57,383 bases of DNA from Gallibacterium anatis DSM 16844 = F 149 (GTDB taxonomy: Bacteria; Pseudomonadota; Gammaproteobacteria; Enterobacterales; Pasteurellaceae), in the NCBI RefSeq assembly GCF_000379785.1, contig NZ_KB903669.1, forward strand, positions 1-57,383. Reading direction: 5' to 3'. The first letter of the stretch is position 1, and each line of letters begins with the position of its first letter. The translations under genes and the position numbers were made by a program. Under the pieces are notes generated by a model, which was not told the DNA's origin, did not search any database, and worked only from the letters and a program-made list of their open reading frames with translations. Shown here piece by piece: positions 9,498 to 18,283 of this stretch.

Positions 9498-9526
9498 TTG
9501 ATTTTTTTTTAATTTTAAGTTCTAAT
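9498..9526 (+). promoter_or_regulatory. Candidate promoter of the isonitrile-synthase-like islet
   Basis: TTGATT (9498-9503), a 17-bp spacer, then TCTAAT (9521-9526), in a T-rich region. The predicted transcript starts about 25 nt before the first ATG at 9560, which is preceded by the Shine-Dalgarno-like AAGGGG. No hairpin or leader was seen. Confidence 0.4.
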
Positions 9527-9559
9527 CAATATGAAGGTAGATAAGATGAAGGGGCGAAT

Positions 9560-10948
9560 ATGATTCACAACTCTCAAAAAGTATCACAAATATCTAGTTC
9601 ACATCGTTTAATAGAACTCACTTCACAAATTAGACATCGGTTGAATTTCATTCCTTTTTCTAACTCTCTTTTTATCAGTCAGGAATTTTTTCTGAATGAA
9701 GTCTTGAAGAAGATTATAGATAAAACGGAATTAATATTTCAAAATAGATTTCAATCCATTATAAAAAGAATAGAAAGAGTATCTAATAGAAATAAATATG
9801 ATTCTATTATAGAGGTTTTATATGATAATGATCTATTTAAAAACAGCATGGCTTTTAATACTAGGAGTTTTATTATACACAATATAAAAGAATGTATAAA
9901 ATATAATGGATTTCTTAATCTTATAATCCCTATTTTTTCTAGAAAGCCTTTATCTCCTATAAAAAATCAAGGAACTAATCCAGATTTAGGGGAAATATAT
10001 TCTTTAATAAGGTTTTATTCATTGGCAAAACTTATCACTGAAATATCAGGGATAAAATGTCGTGTTTCTATTCTATCTGATGGGAATAAATATAGAAGAG
10101 CATGTTTAACGCCTTTAGAAATTATTAACAACTATCAGAATTCATTAAGATTTTGGATAGATAAGTTAGAGTTATCTGAATATGTGTCCTTATTTGACTA
10201 TGAAGAGTGGATAAAAAGAGATCAATGTTGGATGGAAGAAAGATCAAGTATGTATCGGAAAAAATATGATGATTTGTCATTTAAATATGACAAATTTTTT
10301 GATTTTGGGGATCTAAATAAAATTAAATATATAAATATTGATTTAGAATGGAAACAATTATGTTATACCTTTTTTTCGATAATTACATCTGTAAATTATG
10401 AAAGTATCTTTAATCAAAAATTTATTAATGATGTATATTTTAATAAAGATATACAAAACTTTTATATTTCATTTATATCGTCACTAGATATGAATATAAA
10501 AGATATAACAAACTCTCATTTATTTAGATATGAATTGATAGGAGATTTTTATTTCAATAAAGAGGATATAGTTAGTACTATGAGGAAAGAAGCTTGGGAA
10601 GCATCTAAAAGGTATGTATCTATATCATTAGTGGATAGAGAAATTGACACTTTATTTTTAGAAAAAAATTACTTTCTAAAATGTACTATACATAGAAAAG
10701 AAAAAGAGTTTAATTTTATTTCAACAAGTAAAAAAGATTATTGTAGAACAGCTCAACATTCAGTTGCGGGATTAGACAATAATTTAAATCTAAGTTATAG
10801 ATATAGAATAGAGAGAGATACTAAACAGGAAAAAAGAATTTATTTTGAATTTGATTACAATACTAAAAATACCTTTAATCCTATGAACTTATTAAGCGTA
10901 TCTAACCAACCAATTTATTATATTTCTAATATAAGGAAGGAAATATGA
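9560..10948 (+). CDS. PvcA/DIT1-family isonitrile synthase-like protein, copy 1
   Basis: Family members (PvcA, IsnA, yeast Dit1) convert the amino group of tyrosine or tryptophan to an isonitrile or act in related chemistry. This 462-residue protein is assigned by motif order, not by a search. There is a Lys135-x-x-Gly138 segment followed by PDLGE (141-145), then a hydrophobic strand ending in SDG (173-175). After a long insertion come KRYVSISL (about 350-357), CTIHRK with His378, and His400 in the C-terminal part. No signal peptide or membrane segment is seen. It overlaps the next gene by 4 nt (ATGA), suggesting coupled translation. Substrate and product are unknown. Codon use is much more AT-rich than in the neighbouring core genes. 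Confidence 0.7.
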   Translation: MIHNSQKVSQISSSHRLIELTSQIRHRLNFIPFSNSLFISQEFFLNEVLKKIIDKTELIFQNRFQSIIKRIERVSNRNKYDSIIEVLYDNDLFKNSMAFNTRSFIIHNIKECIKYNGFLNLIIPIFSRKPLSPIKNQGTNPDLGEIYSLIRFYSLAKLITEISGIKCRVSILSDGNKYRRACLTPLEIINNYQNSLRFWIDKLELSEYVSLFDYEEWIKRDQCWMEERSSMYRKKYDDLSFKYDKFFDFGDLNKIKYINIDLEWKQLCYTFFSIITSVNYESIFNQKFINDVYFNKDIQNFYISFISSLDMNIKDITNSHLFRYELIGDFYFNKEDIVSTMRKEAWEASKRYVSISLVDREIDTLFLEKNYFLKCTIHRKEKEFNFISTSKKDYCRTAQHSVAGLDNNLNLSYRYRIERDTKQEKRIYFEFDYNTKNTFNPMNLLSVSNQPIYYISNIRKEI

Positions 10949-12300
10949 GTAATAGAAATTTTGTTAGTGAAAGCACTATTCCTCAAATAATTAAGAATTT
11001 AAATTCTATGGATATTTTTAATAAAAAATATATAGAGAGTGAGATTATTTCTAATGAGAAATTTAAGTTGTTTTTGGAAAAATATAAAAATAATATTTCT
11101 TTTTATGCAAAAAAGTTAGTTAAAAATAGTAGATCTAGATTAGAGTATAGCATAAACAAAAAATGCTATATTTATTTAGAGAATAAAAATTGGTTTTTAT
11201 CAGCATTAATTGCTGAGCTATTTAGAGATCCTTTTTTATCAAAAAATTTTAATGATATTTCCTTTAATAAACTACAAGAAAAAATTTTTTATTCATTAAA
11301 AAATAATAAAATTAAATTAGTAATTGGATGGGGACAAGCTAAAAGATCGTGTGGAAACCTAAAAACTAATGGATATGGGGTTGATTTTTCTGAATTTTAT
11401 TCTCTTTCTGTACTACAAATTATAATTGAATCTATTAAGTTAATATCTAATAAAAAAGTAAACGTGGTTGTATTGACAGGAGGCGATAGATTTTCTTCCG
11501 CTTTATTTGTTAATCAAAAGGAAAATAATAAATATGATAATCAAAGAAAAATCATAGCAGATATGCTAAGTATAGATGGTATAAGTAAAATTATACTTAT
11601 GCCTTATGGTGAAAATAATGTTCCATTAGATGATTTAAATTTATTTATAAATAATATTCCAGAAATAGATGTGATGGATAATATTAAAACCATATTATTA
11701 AATATAGATTGGATAAATATATTGTCTAATAATATTAGTCCTCATAATATATGTATTCCTGATGGAATTAGGTACTTATTAAATAACGGGTGGTCTATTA
11801 ATGACATAATACTTATGTCTATAACGTCTATATTAGATGAAAGTAATAGTGAGTTCTGGATAAAAAGAGTTGGAAATAAAGTGATATTTAATGAGGTTGT
11901 TGATTTCTTTTATTTAGTATCCATTTTTTCAACTAAAATATATTTATCTATTCATCTTATGAATAAAATAGAGAAAGTGATGAGCAGAACAAATCTATCA
12001 GATGCAATTAGACTTACAGTGCATACAAAGAAAGACAGAAATGATATACCTTCTATTTATTTATTAGGAAGAGATGGTGGAAATCGTTTATCTCAGCATA
12101 CTTGTGCTGTTTTTTATGATAAAAAATTGCATTTTTTGACAAAATTAGAGATGCTTTTATTGAATAAAGAATTTAAGGAAGTATATGTTCATGATAGTCT
12201 CTTTAAAGAGGGATTCAAGAGTGATCAACCATTTATATATGTAGATAAAGAAAGTGAAAGTTATTTGGAAGATATTTCTAAATATAGGTTTTTTTATTAA
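10945..12300 (+). CDS. Divergent PvcA/DIT1-like protein, copy 2
   Basis: This 451-residue soluble protein is probably distantly related to the preceding one. It shows the same landmarks in the same order but altered. A Lys140/Gly143 segment leads into VDFSEFYSL (146-154) instead of PDLGE. A hydrophobic strand ends in TGGDRF (178-183) instead of SDG. AIRLTVHTK (354-362, with Arg356 and His360) and His385 match the C-terminal CTIHRK/His region. An extra WGQAKRSCG segment (129-137) precedes the first motif. It might be a partner subunit, a second enzyme acting on a different substrate, or a non-catalytic copy; the sequence alone cannot decide. Translation is likely coupled to copy 1. Confidence 0.55.
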   Translation: MSNRNFVSESTIPQIIKNLNSMDIFNKKYIESEIISNEKFKLFLEKYKNNISFYAKKLVKNSRSRLEYSINKKCYIYLENKNWFLSALIAELFRDPFLSKNFNDISFNKLQEKIFYSLKNNKIKLVIGWGQAKRSCGNLKTNGYGVDFSEFYSLSVLQIIIESIKLISNKKVNVVVLTGGDRFSSALFVNQKENNKYDNQRKIIADMLSIDGISKIILMPYGENNVPLDDLNLFINNIPEIDVMDNIKTILLNIDWINILSNNISPHNICIPDGIRYLLNNGWSINDIILMSITSILDESNSEFWIKRVGNKVIFNEVVDFFYLVSIFSTKIYLSIHLMNKIEKVMSRTNLSDAIRLTVHTKKDRNDIPSIYLLGRDGGNRLSQHTCAVFYDKKLHFLTKLEMLLLNKEFKEVYVHDSLFKEGFKSDQPFIYVDKESESYLEDISKYRFFY

Positions 12301-12318
12301 TTTTTATAAGGTGATAAT

Positions 12319-13473
12319 ATGAAAAAATATATTACATTATTTTCTTTATTTATTGGTCAGGGGTTTATCGGAACAGTTATTTCTCTTCTTACATTAACTT
12401 CTATTTTAGTTGGAAGAAATTTAGCACCATCACCGAAATTAGCTAGTTTTCCTATAACAATGACTGTTATTGGAACATTTGTAATGATATATTTTGCTGC
12501 AATTATGATGTCGAAGTATGGAAGGAAGAATGCTTTTTTATTTAGTGGGATTATTGGGCTTATAGGTTCTATAATAGCAATAATTGCTATATATAAATCA
12601 AGCTTTATTTTATTTTTATTTTCTATGTTTTTAATAGGAAACACTATTTCATTTAATCAATATTATAGGTTTGCAGCTGCAGAAGTTTTTGATGATATCA
12701 TATGGAAAAGGCGTTCAACATCCATAGTTATAGGAGGTGGAGTATTAGGGGGAATACTTGGTCCTTTTCTAGCAAAAAATGGAGAGTTTTTTATTGATGG
12801 ATATCCATTTTTAGGAAATTTTATTTTTTTACTCTTAGTTTTTATATTATTTATTCTTAGTCAAAATTTTATCTTCTTAAAAGAGATAAAAAAGAAAAAA
12901 ATAGAAGAAAAAAATAACAAAATTAATTATGATAGTTCGTTTTTGGTGGGGACATTATCTTGTACAGTGGCATTTTTCTTAATGACATTAATAATGAATT
13001 CTGCACCATTATCAATGTATAATAATCATTATTCGATGGAGAATAATGCTCTTGCAATACAGGTACATTTCTTAGCAATGTATATACCTTCTTTTTTTAT
13101 ATCATTTATTCTTAACAAGATAAAAAAGACTTATATTATTTTATTTGGTATTTTTTCATTTTTATTTGGCTCTATTTTATCATTTGTTTTTTCTGGATAT
13201 ATGGGGTATTTTTTTCCTCTTATGTTTTCTGGATTAGGATGGGCTTTAATGTTCAGCGGAGGAACTTATTATATAAATGAAATTTCTTCTTCAAAGAAAC
13301 ATAAATTGCAAGGTCTTAATTCAATTATCATATATAGTTTTAATGTGCTATCTTCATTCTTAGTAGGTATTCTATTATCCTATGAAAATGGATGGATAAA
13401 CTTAAATTATATTACAATATTTGTTTGTATATTATTTATTCTACTCTTATTCTTTTTAAAAGAAAAAGAGTAG
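12319..13473 (+). CDS. MFS transporter, putative exporter of the islet product
   Basis: A 384-residue integral membrane protein with about 12 hydrophobic segments. A loop 2-3 signature MSKYGRKNAF (about residues 56-65) and the block GRNLAPSPKLASFP near residue 33 place it in a widespread bacterial MFS group of unknown substrate. It is third in the islet operon with a short ribosome-binding region (AAGGTG) 18 nt after copy 2. Export of the compound made by the two upstream enzymes is the simplest inference; uptake cannot be excluded. No drug-resistance role is indicated. Confidence 0.75.
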   Translation: MKKYITLFSLFIGQGFIGTVISLLTLTSILVGRNLAPSPKLASFPITMTVIGTFVMIYFAAIMMSKYGRKNAFLFSGIIGLIGSIIAIIAIYKSSFILFLFSMFLIGNTISFNQYYRFAAAEVFDDIIWKRRSTSIVIGGGVLGGILGPFLAKNGEFFIDGYPFLGNFIFLLLVFILFILSQNFIFLKEIKKKKIEEKNNKINYDSSFLVGTLSCTVAFFLMTLIMNSAPLSMYNNHYSMENNALAIQVHFLAMYIPSFFISFILNKIKKTYIILFGIFSFLFGSILSFVFSGYMGYFFPLMFSGLGWALMFSGGTYYINEISSSKKHKLQGLNSIIIYSFNVLSSFLVGILLSYENGWINLNYITIFVCILFILLLFFLKEKE

Positions 13474-13526
13474 AGATTATTTTTATGACTTAAATAGACT
13501 CTATAAATTAATTTTACTCTTTTTTA
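13463..13526. terminator. Possible terminator-like inverted repeat between the MFS gene and ybgI
   Basis: Arms AAAAAGAGTA (13463-13472) and TACTCTTTTT (13515-13524) are complementary and the right arm runs into a T tract, but the loop is about 42 nt. It may serve the convergent MFS and ybgI genes. Confidence 0.35.
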
Positions 13527-13553
13527 GGTAAATTAAGTATAAAACATTGGATT

Positions 13554-14312
13554 TTAAGCCGGATTATCAATATCTTTAAATAGTACTTCGAGCGCATAAT
13601 GTTGTTGCAGCCATTCACCTAGTGCTTTAATGCCGTAACGTTCGGTGGCGTGATGACCGGCGGCAAAAAACTGAATATCCTGCTCTCTGGCGGAATGTAC
13701 GGTCTGTTCGGAAACCTCACCGCTGATAAAAGCATCGCAACCTTTGCTTGCCGCTAAATCGATATAACCTTGACCGCCACCGGTACAAATTCCGATTTTT
13801 TGAATCGGTTTTTCTGGTTGATTGGCGCAATGCAAACATTTACGCTTTAAAAGCTGATTAATGCGTTGTGCAAATTCAGCTCCGCTTATCGCTTGTGGCA
13901 ATGTTCCCCACATCGGAATAGAGTTGGGAACATCTTCCAGCGGCTGCAAATTCTCGATACCCAATAAGTTTGCTAACTGCGCATTGTTGCCTAAGGTAGG
14001 GTGAATATCCAACGGCAGATGATAAGCGTAAAGATTGATCTCATTTTGTAATAGGGTTTTAATTCTTCTGCCTTTCATTCCGCGAATACAGGGATTTTCA
14101 TTTTTCCAAAAATAACCGTGATGAACCAAAATGGCATCGGCATTAACACTGACGGCATAGTCAATTAAAGCTTGCGAAGCGGTAACGCCGGTAACGATTT
14201 TACGGATAGCGGATTTACCTTCGATTTGCAAACCGTTCGGGGCATAATCATTAATTTTTGTGCTGTTAAGTAATTGATTTAAAATAGATTCTAATTCCAG
14301 ATTGTTTAACAT
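13554..14312 (-). CDS. ybgI: Nif3-like dinuclear metal-centre protein (YbgI family)
   Basis: Member of the NIF3/DUF34 family, which forms hexameric toroids with two metals per subunit; a general function is not firmly established. At 252 residues, the metal-ligand motifs are recognisable: VHHGYFW (around residue 64), HLPLDIHP (around 98) and the C-terminal GHHATERYG near 217. Its start ATG lies 6 nt after the cca stop, so it is probably cotranscribed with cca. Confidence 0.9.
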   Translation of the reverse strand: MLNNLELESILNQLLNSTKINDYAPNGLQIEGKSAIRKIVTGVTASQALIDYAVSVNADAILVHHGYFWKNENPCIRGMKGRRIKTLLQNEINLYAYHLPLDIHPTLGNNAQLANLLGIENLQPLEDVPNSIPMWGTLPQAISGAEFAQRINQLLKRKCLHCANQPEKPIQKIGICTGGGQGYIDLAASKGCDAFISGEVSEQTVHSAREQDIQFFAAGHHATERYGIKALGEWLQQHYALEVLFKDIDNPA

Positions 14313-14318
14313 AGCGTT

Positions 14319-15497
14319 TTATCCGTTAAAGTATTGTGAAATGGTGGCGACGCGACGGCGATATAGCTCTTTTTTGATGGACTGTTTTTGAAAACCGTCT
14401 GCAATAATTTGTTGAATATCAACACTTTTCGCTTGTTGATACCAATGTTGCCACTGTTTTTGTTGCGCTAAACCGAAATCGGTAAATATAGCACGATATA
14501 AAATATTAAGTTGTTCCAATCTCTGCGGTTTGCGCCAACAGTCTAACTGATCAAGCAAATCTATCACATCGTTGGCACTGAGGTGTTCTGTTTGCGAAAA
14601 AGGCAAGATAAACTGCATTGCAAGTTTGGCTAATTCGCTGTAATGGTTAGGTATTTTGTAACGTTGGCATAATTGTTGCACCTTTTCTATCAACTGTTTT
14701 CGCTGTATTGCCGATAATGTTTCTGAACTGACCAATAAGGCACAGAGCAACACAAAACGAAAGAGAGGCGCTTGATCATCGTTTTCATCTTCCAACAATA
14801 AATTAAGCCGTTTCAAACTTTGTGTCAGCAATTTGCATCTGCTTTGAAAAAGCGGTTTAAATTCGGGAAACAGTGAATTGGCACCGATTTGATGCAATAT
14901 TGAAAAATAGATATCACAACGTGGCGATAACAAGGCCTTTTCAGTTTCCAGCCAAATCCGTTCAACAGTCAGATCGGCTAATTCGCCCTGTTTTACCATT
15001 GATTTCATTAACGCAACGGTTTCCGGCGCAATAGTAAAATTGAAAGCATAAAAGCGTGCAGCAAAACGAGCAACACGCAGAATGCGCAACGGATCTTCAC
15101 TGAATGCCGGAGAAATATGGCGTAATTTACGCTGTTTCAGATCCTGTATGCCGTGGTAGGGGTCGTATAAATTGCCGTCAATATCTTGCGCAATCGCATT
15201 AATGGTTAAATCACGGCGTTTCAGATCCTGTTCTAGGGTAATATCGGGCGAGAAATCGCAATAAAAACCGGTATAGCCGCGACCGTTTTTGCGTTCAGTG
15301 CGTGCCAAGGCATACTCTTCTTTTGTTTGCGGATGGAGAAAAACCGGAAAATCTTTCCCGACTTGGATATAGCCTTGCTTTAATAACCATTCGGGAGTGG
15401 CGTGGACGACCAACCAATCCCGATCTTTGACTGCCAATCCTAAAAGCCGGTCACGCACCGCACCACCGACCAAATAGGTTTTAATTGCTTGTGTCAT
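14319..15497 (-). CDS. cca: CCA-adding tRNA nucleotidyltransferase
   Basis: Adds or repairs the 3' CCA of tRNAs. The nucleotidyltransferase head shows LVGGAVRDRLLGL at the N-terminus with VKDRDWLVV (metal-binding DxD-type Asp) and RRDLTINA. The 392-residue length is slightly below E. coli Cca. The ATG at 15497 shares one base with the stop of the upstream gene (TAATG), favouring coupled translation over a TTG two codons earlier. The region where E. coli Cca has its HD phosphohydrolase signature (about residues 215-260) shows no His-Asp pair, so the phosphodiesterase/phosphatase activities may be lost. Confidence 0.93.
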   Translation of the reverse strand: MTQAIKTYLVGGAVRDRLLGLAVKDRDWLVVHATPEWLLKQGYIQVGKDFPVFLHPQTKEEYALARTERKNGRGYTGFYCDFSPDITLEQDLKRRDLTINAIAQDIDGNLYDPYHGIQDLKQRKLRHISPAFSEDPLRILRVARFAARFYAFNFTIAPETVALMKSMVKQGELADLTVERIWLETEKALLSPRCDIYFSILHQIGANSLFPEFKPLFQSRCKLLTQSLKRLNLLLEDENDDQAPLFRFVLLCALLVSSETLSAIQRKQLIEKVQQLCQRYKIPNHYSELAKLAMQFILPFSQTEHLSANDVIDLLDQLDCWRKPQRLEQLNILYRAIFTDFGLAQQKQWQHWYQQAKSVDIQQIIADGFQKQSIKKELYRRRVATISQYFNG

Positions 15498-16105
15498 TAC
15501 CAACGATCTCTACGTCTTCTCGGAATAATCATAGGAATAATCAAACCTAAAATTAAACCGACGGCAAGTACGGAACCGCCGTAAATAAACCAACGGATAA
15601 TCAAACCGCGTTTTTCAGAATCCAACATTGCTTCAAGATCTTTATTCTTATTTTTTAGAATTTCGACTTGGCGATTAAGTTGGGAATTCTGCTCCAATAA
15701 TTCGCTGCTCTGTTTTTCAGCTTGTTGCGTGCGCCGTTGCATTTCGTTGGTGCGTTGTTGCCAGTCATTATTGATACGATTAAGTTTTAACGTTAATTCA
15801 TCAATCTGTTTTTGCAAAACCGGCAGTTGTTCTTTGCTGCTTGCGTTGGGAGTGAGTTCACTAGTTAAGATCCAGCCTTCACGATTACGACTGTCTCTGA
15901 TTTGGGTATATTTATCTTTTTTATTTAAAATAGTGACGGCTTCACCTGATTTAATTGTACCGACGAGTTTGAATTGATCGCCAGCACCTTTACGTAAATA
16001 GGTATTCAAATTTTCCGATACATATTGTGTTTCCGCAGAGGCACTGAAACCAGTGCTTAAAAAAGTAAGTAAGATGAGAACTGGAGAGATAATTTTCTTC
16101 ATCAA
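15497..16105 (-). CDS. SH3-domain, membrane-anchored protein (YgiM-like)
   Basis: A 202-residue envelope protein. It has a signal peptide (residues 1-24, ending SASA), a bacterial SH3 domain (about 28-90, NTYLRKGAGDQFKLVG and REGWILTSEL) and a long coiled coil (about 95-165). A C-terminal membrane anchor (about 170-192) is followed by an Arg-rich tail. The family is known as 'SH3 domain and anchor' (E. coli YgiM); the role is unknown but probably envelope-related. The ygiM-cca adjacency is conserved in enterobacteria. Confidence 0.85.
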   Translation of the reverse strand: MMKKIISPVLILLTFLSTGFSASAETQYVSENLNTYLRKGAGDQFKLVGTIKSGEAVTILNKKDKYTQIRDSRNREGWILTSELTPNASSKEQLPVLQKQIDELTLKLNRINNDWQQRTNEMQRRTQQAEKQSSELLEQNSQLNRQVEILKNKNKDLEAMLDSEKRGLIIRWFIYGGSVLAVGLILGLIIPMIIPRRRRDRW

Positions 16106-16255
16106 TAACTCCTAAATGGTTGAAAATCCGCCGTTCACGGTGGTGCAAATAATTTCATTTGGAAGAGGCGTAATCTTTTCCAAATCAGAACAATTCATCG
16201 CCTGACATTTAATGTTGTTCTGTGTATTGAAACAATCGTAATAAAACAAGAAAGC

Positions 16256-16284
16256 GGCTAAATATGTAATTTACATATTTAGCC
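16256..16284 (-). terminator. Terminator of pit
   Basis: Perfect inverted repeat with 14-bp arms (16256-16269 and 16271-16284) and a single-base centre. On the minus strand it is followed by the T-rich stretch GCTTTCTTGTTTT. It lies 18 nt after the pit stop codon. Confidence 0.7.
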
Positions 16285-16302
16285 TAAATTATGTAGGTTA
16301 TT

Positions 16303-17562
16303 TTACAATAATATCGCTTTAAGGATATAGAAAATTATAATGGAGAAAACTGCTCCGGCAGGCAATGTAATAATCCACGAAGAGATAATATTGCGGATAA
16401 CGGTTAAGTTTAATGCTGCGATACCGCGAGCAAAACCAACACCTAAAACCGCACCCACTAAGGTTTGTGTTGTGGAAATTGGTAAACCGGTGCCGGATGC
16501 TAAAATAACGGTGGTTGCTGTTGCAAACTGTGCAGCGAAACCACGACTTGGTGTTAAATCAGTAATACCTGTACCGATGGTTTCCATTACACGTTGCCCC
16601 ATTACTGCCAAACCAGCGATAATACCTAACGCACCCAATGGTAATACCCACCACGCCATTGTCGTTTTACCGGCAATAACGCCTCCGTGATCAATAATGG
16701 AAACGACAGCAGAGAGTGGGCCAATTGCGTTGGCAACATCATTTGAACCGTGAGCAAACGCCATAGAACAAGCGGTTAATAGCATTAAGATACGGAATAC
16801 TTTTTCTACTGCACCGAAACCGGCACTGGCTTTCTTTTCAAAAGATTGACTGCGTAAGTAGATAAAACAAGCGATAATGGCGATAACACAAAGTGCTAAT
16901 GAAATAAGGAAAGTTTCACCGTTAGAGAGATGTAAACCGATATGTTTTAAACCTTTTTTAATGGTAACCAACGAAATGATAAAAATGGTTAACCCCATAT
17001 AAAACGGTGCAAACTGTTTTGCATTTAATAATGGGCTGTCGGTATCGAAAATCAATTTTTGCGTGCTGACGAAAATGAGATAAGCAATAATACCGGCAAT
17101 AAACGGGGTAATAATCCAGCTGCCGAAAATCCCCAATAGACTGCTCCATTCTACCGCATCACTGCCGATGGTTACGCAGGCGAAACCGACAATCGCACCA
17201 ATGATGGTGTGTGTGGTGGAAACTGGCCAACCTAAGCGAGAAGCTAATACTAACCAGAAACCGGCAGAGAGCAAAGCGCCCATCATTCCTAAAACGAGAA
17301 TATCTGGTTGATGAATAAATAGTGTAGGATCAATAATACCGTCTTTAATTGTTTCCGCCACTTCACCGCCGGCTAAATAAGCACCGGCACCTTCAAAAAT
17401 AATTGCAATTATAATTGCTTGACGTGGAGTAATTGCTTTTGAGCCGACAGAAGTTCCCATAGCATTTGAAACGTCATTGGCTCCAATTCCAAATGCCATT
17501 AAAAAGCCAAAGACGGCAGTCAAGATAACTAGCAGAGTGCTGTAATTAGATAATGTTTCCAT
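16303..17562 (-). CDS. pit: Inorganic phosphate transporter, Pit family
   Basis: Low-affinity metal-phosphate/H+ symporter of the inner membrane. The 419-residue product has the duplicated family signature: GANDVSNAMGTSVGS near the N-terminus and HGSNDVANAIGPLSAV in the second half, plus paired PVSTTHTIIGA and PISTTQTLVGA motifs. It is preceded 34 nt upstream by a DUF47 (PhoU-like) gene on the same strand, the usual Pit accessory pair. Confidence 0.93.
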   Translation of the reverse strand: METLSNYSTLLVILTAVFGFLMAFGIGANDVSNAMGTSVGSKAITPRQAIIIAIIFEGAGAYLAGGEVAETIKDGIIDPTLFIHQPDILVLGMMGALLSAGFWLVLASRLGWPVSTTHTIIGAIVGFACVTIGSDAVEWSSLLGIFGSWIITPFIAGIIAYLIFVSTQKLIFDTDSPLLNAKQFAPFYMGLTIFIISLVTIKKGLKHIGLHLSNGETFLISLALCVIAIIACFIYLRSQSFEKKASAGFGAVEKVFRILMLLTACSMAFAHGSNDVANAIGPLSAVVSIIDHGGVIAGKTTMAWWVLPLGALGIIAGLAVMGQRVMETIGTGITDLTPSRGFAAQFATATTVILASGTGLPISTTQTLVGAVLGVGFARGIAALNLTVIRNIISSWIITLPAGAVFSIIIFYILKAILL

Positions 17563-17596
17563 AATGAACCCTAATTATTAAAGTCGCGTTATTGTA

Positions 17597-18283
17597 TTAT
17601 GAACGCGCTAACATCAATTCAATGCGAGAACCAACACGCTGTGCTTGATCTGCCAATACACCGACCCATTCGATAATTTTGTATAAGAACATCATATCAA
17701 TTGGATTATAAGAAGCCTCTAGATCAAGAAGGGTGCGACGTAGAACAATCTGCATATGATCGGTATCATCTTCAATTTTATCCAATTCATTGATCATATC
17801 GTTTACGAAATTTACTTCACGTCCTCTGAAGCCGGTTTCAAGCAGTTGATCCATTTCATCAATTACTCGGCGAGCTTGATCACTGGAATCCAAACTACGG
17901 CGCACATAAGCTAAAAATTCAGTTTGAATTTGTTCGGGAACGTGTAACTTTCGACCAATTACACGACCTGAAATATCTTTTGCATAGTTCGCCAATTTAT
18001 CCAGTTGTGTGACTAATTCCAGCAAATCACCACGTTCGACAGGCATAAAAATACCACGAGGCAGTTTTAAACGAATTTCACGTTTTAATAAATCAGCTTG
18101 CTTTTCTAATTCTGAAATTTTATTACGAATTTGCTGTGCGGTATCCCAATCATCGGCATAACAGGCTTCGAAGAAAGGAATTAGCATTGCACAGGCTTCA
18201 TTAACTTTGGTGGAATGTTTTTGCAATGGTTTAAGGGGGGATTGGGCAAATAGACCAAGAATATTATTGATTGCCATAGACAT
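17597..18283 (-). CDS. DUF47 family PhoU-like phosphate transport regulator
   Basis: Helical-bundle protein related to PhoU and almost always encoded next to pit; it is thought to regulate Pit or phosphate homeostasis. It has 228 residues and is rich in Asp/Glu-Lys heptads typical of the PhoU fold (for example EADWD-type acidic clusters and ELDKIEDDTDHM near residue 165). It is the first gene of a two-gene operon with pit, with AAGGAG at the ribosome-binding position. Confidence 0.88.
   Translation of the reverse strand: MSMAINNILGLFAQSPLKPLQKHSTKVNEACAMLIPFFEACYADDWDTAQQIRNKISELEKQADLLKREIRLKLPRGIFMPVERGDLLELVTQLDKLANYAKDISGRVIGRKLHVPEQIQTEFLAYVRRSLDSSDQARRVIDEMDQLLETGFRGREVNFVNDMINELDKIEDDTDHMQIVLRRTLLDLEASYNPIDMMFLYKIIEWVGVLADQAQRVGSRIELMLARS

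Larger units (their letters stand above)
9540..13530 (+). other. AT-rich three-gene islet (putative isonitrile-type small-molecule cassette)
   Basis: Three plus-strand genes (9560, 10945, 12319) with 4-nt and 18-nt junctions form an apparent operon between fabI and ybgI, two core genes on the opposite strand. The DNA is visibly richer in A and T than both flanks, with many AGA and ATA codons and three of the nine CATG words in the window. No integrase, tRNA, insertion sequence or obvious direct repeat was seen at either edge. I infer horizontal acquisition; the boundaries are approximate. Confidence 0.7.

Noticed and set aside
16340-16690. 116-codon plus-strand frame
   Set aside because: Antisense to pit; Ala/Pro/Val-rich shadow of membrane codons.
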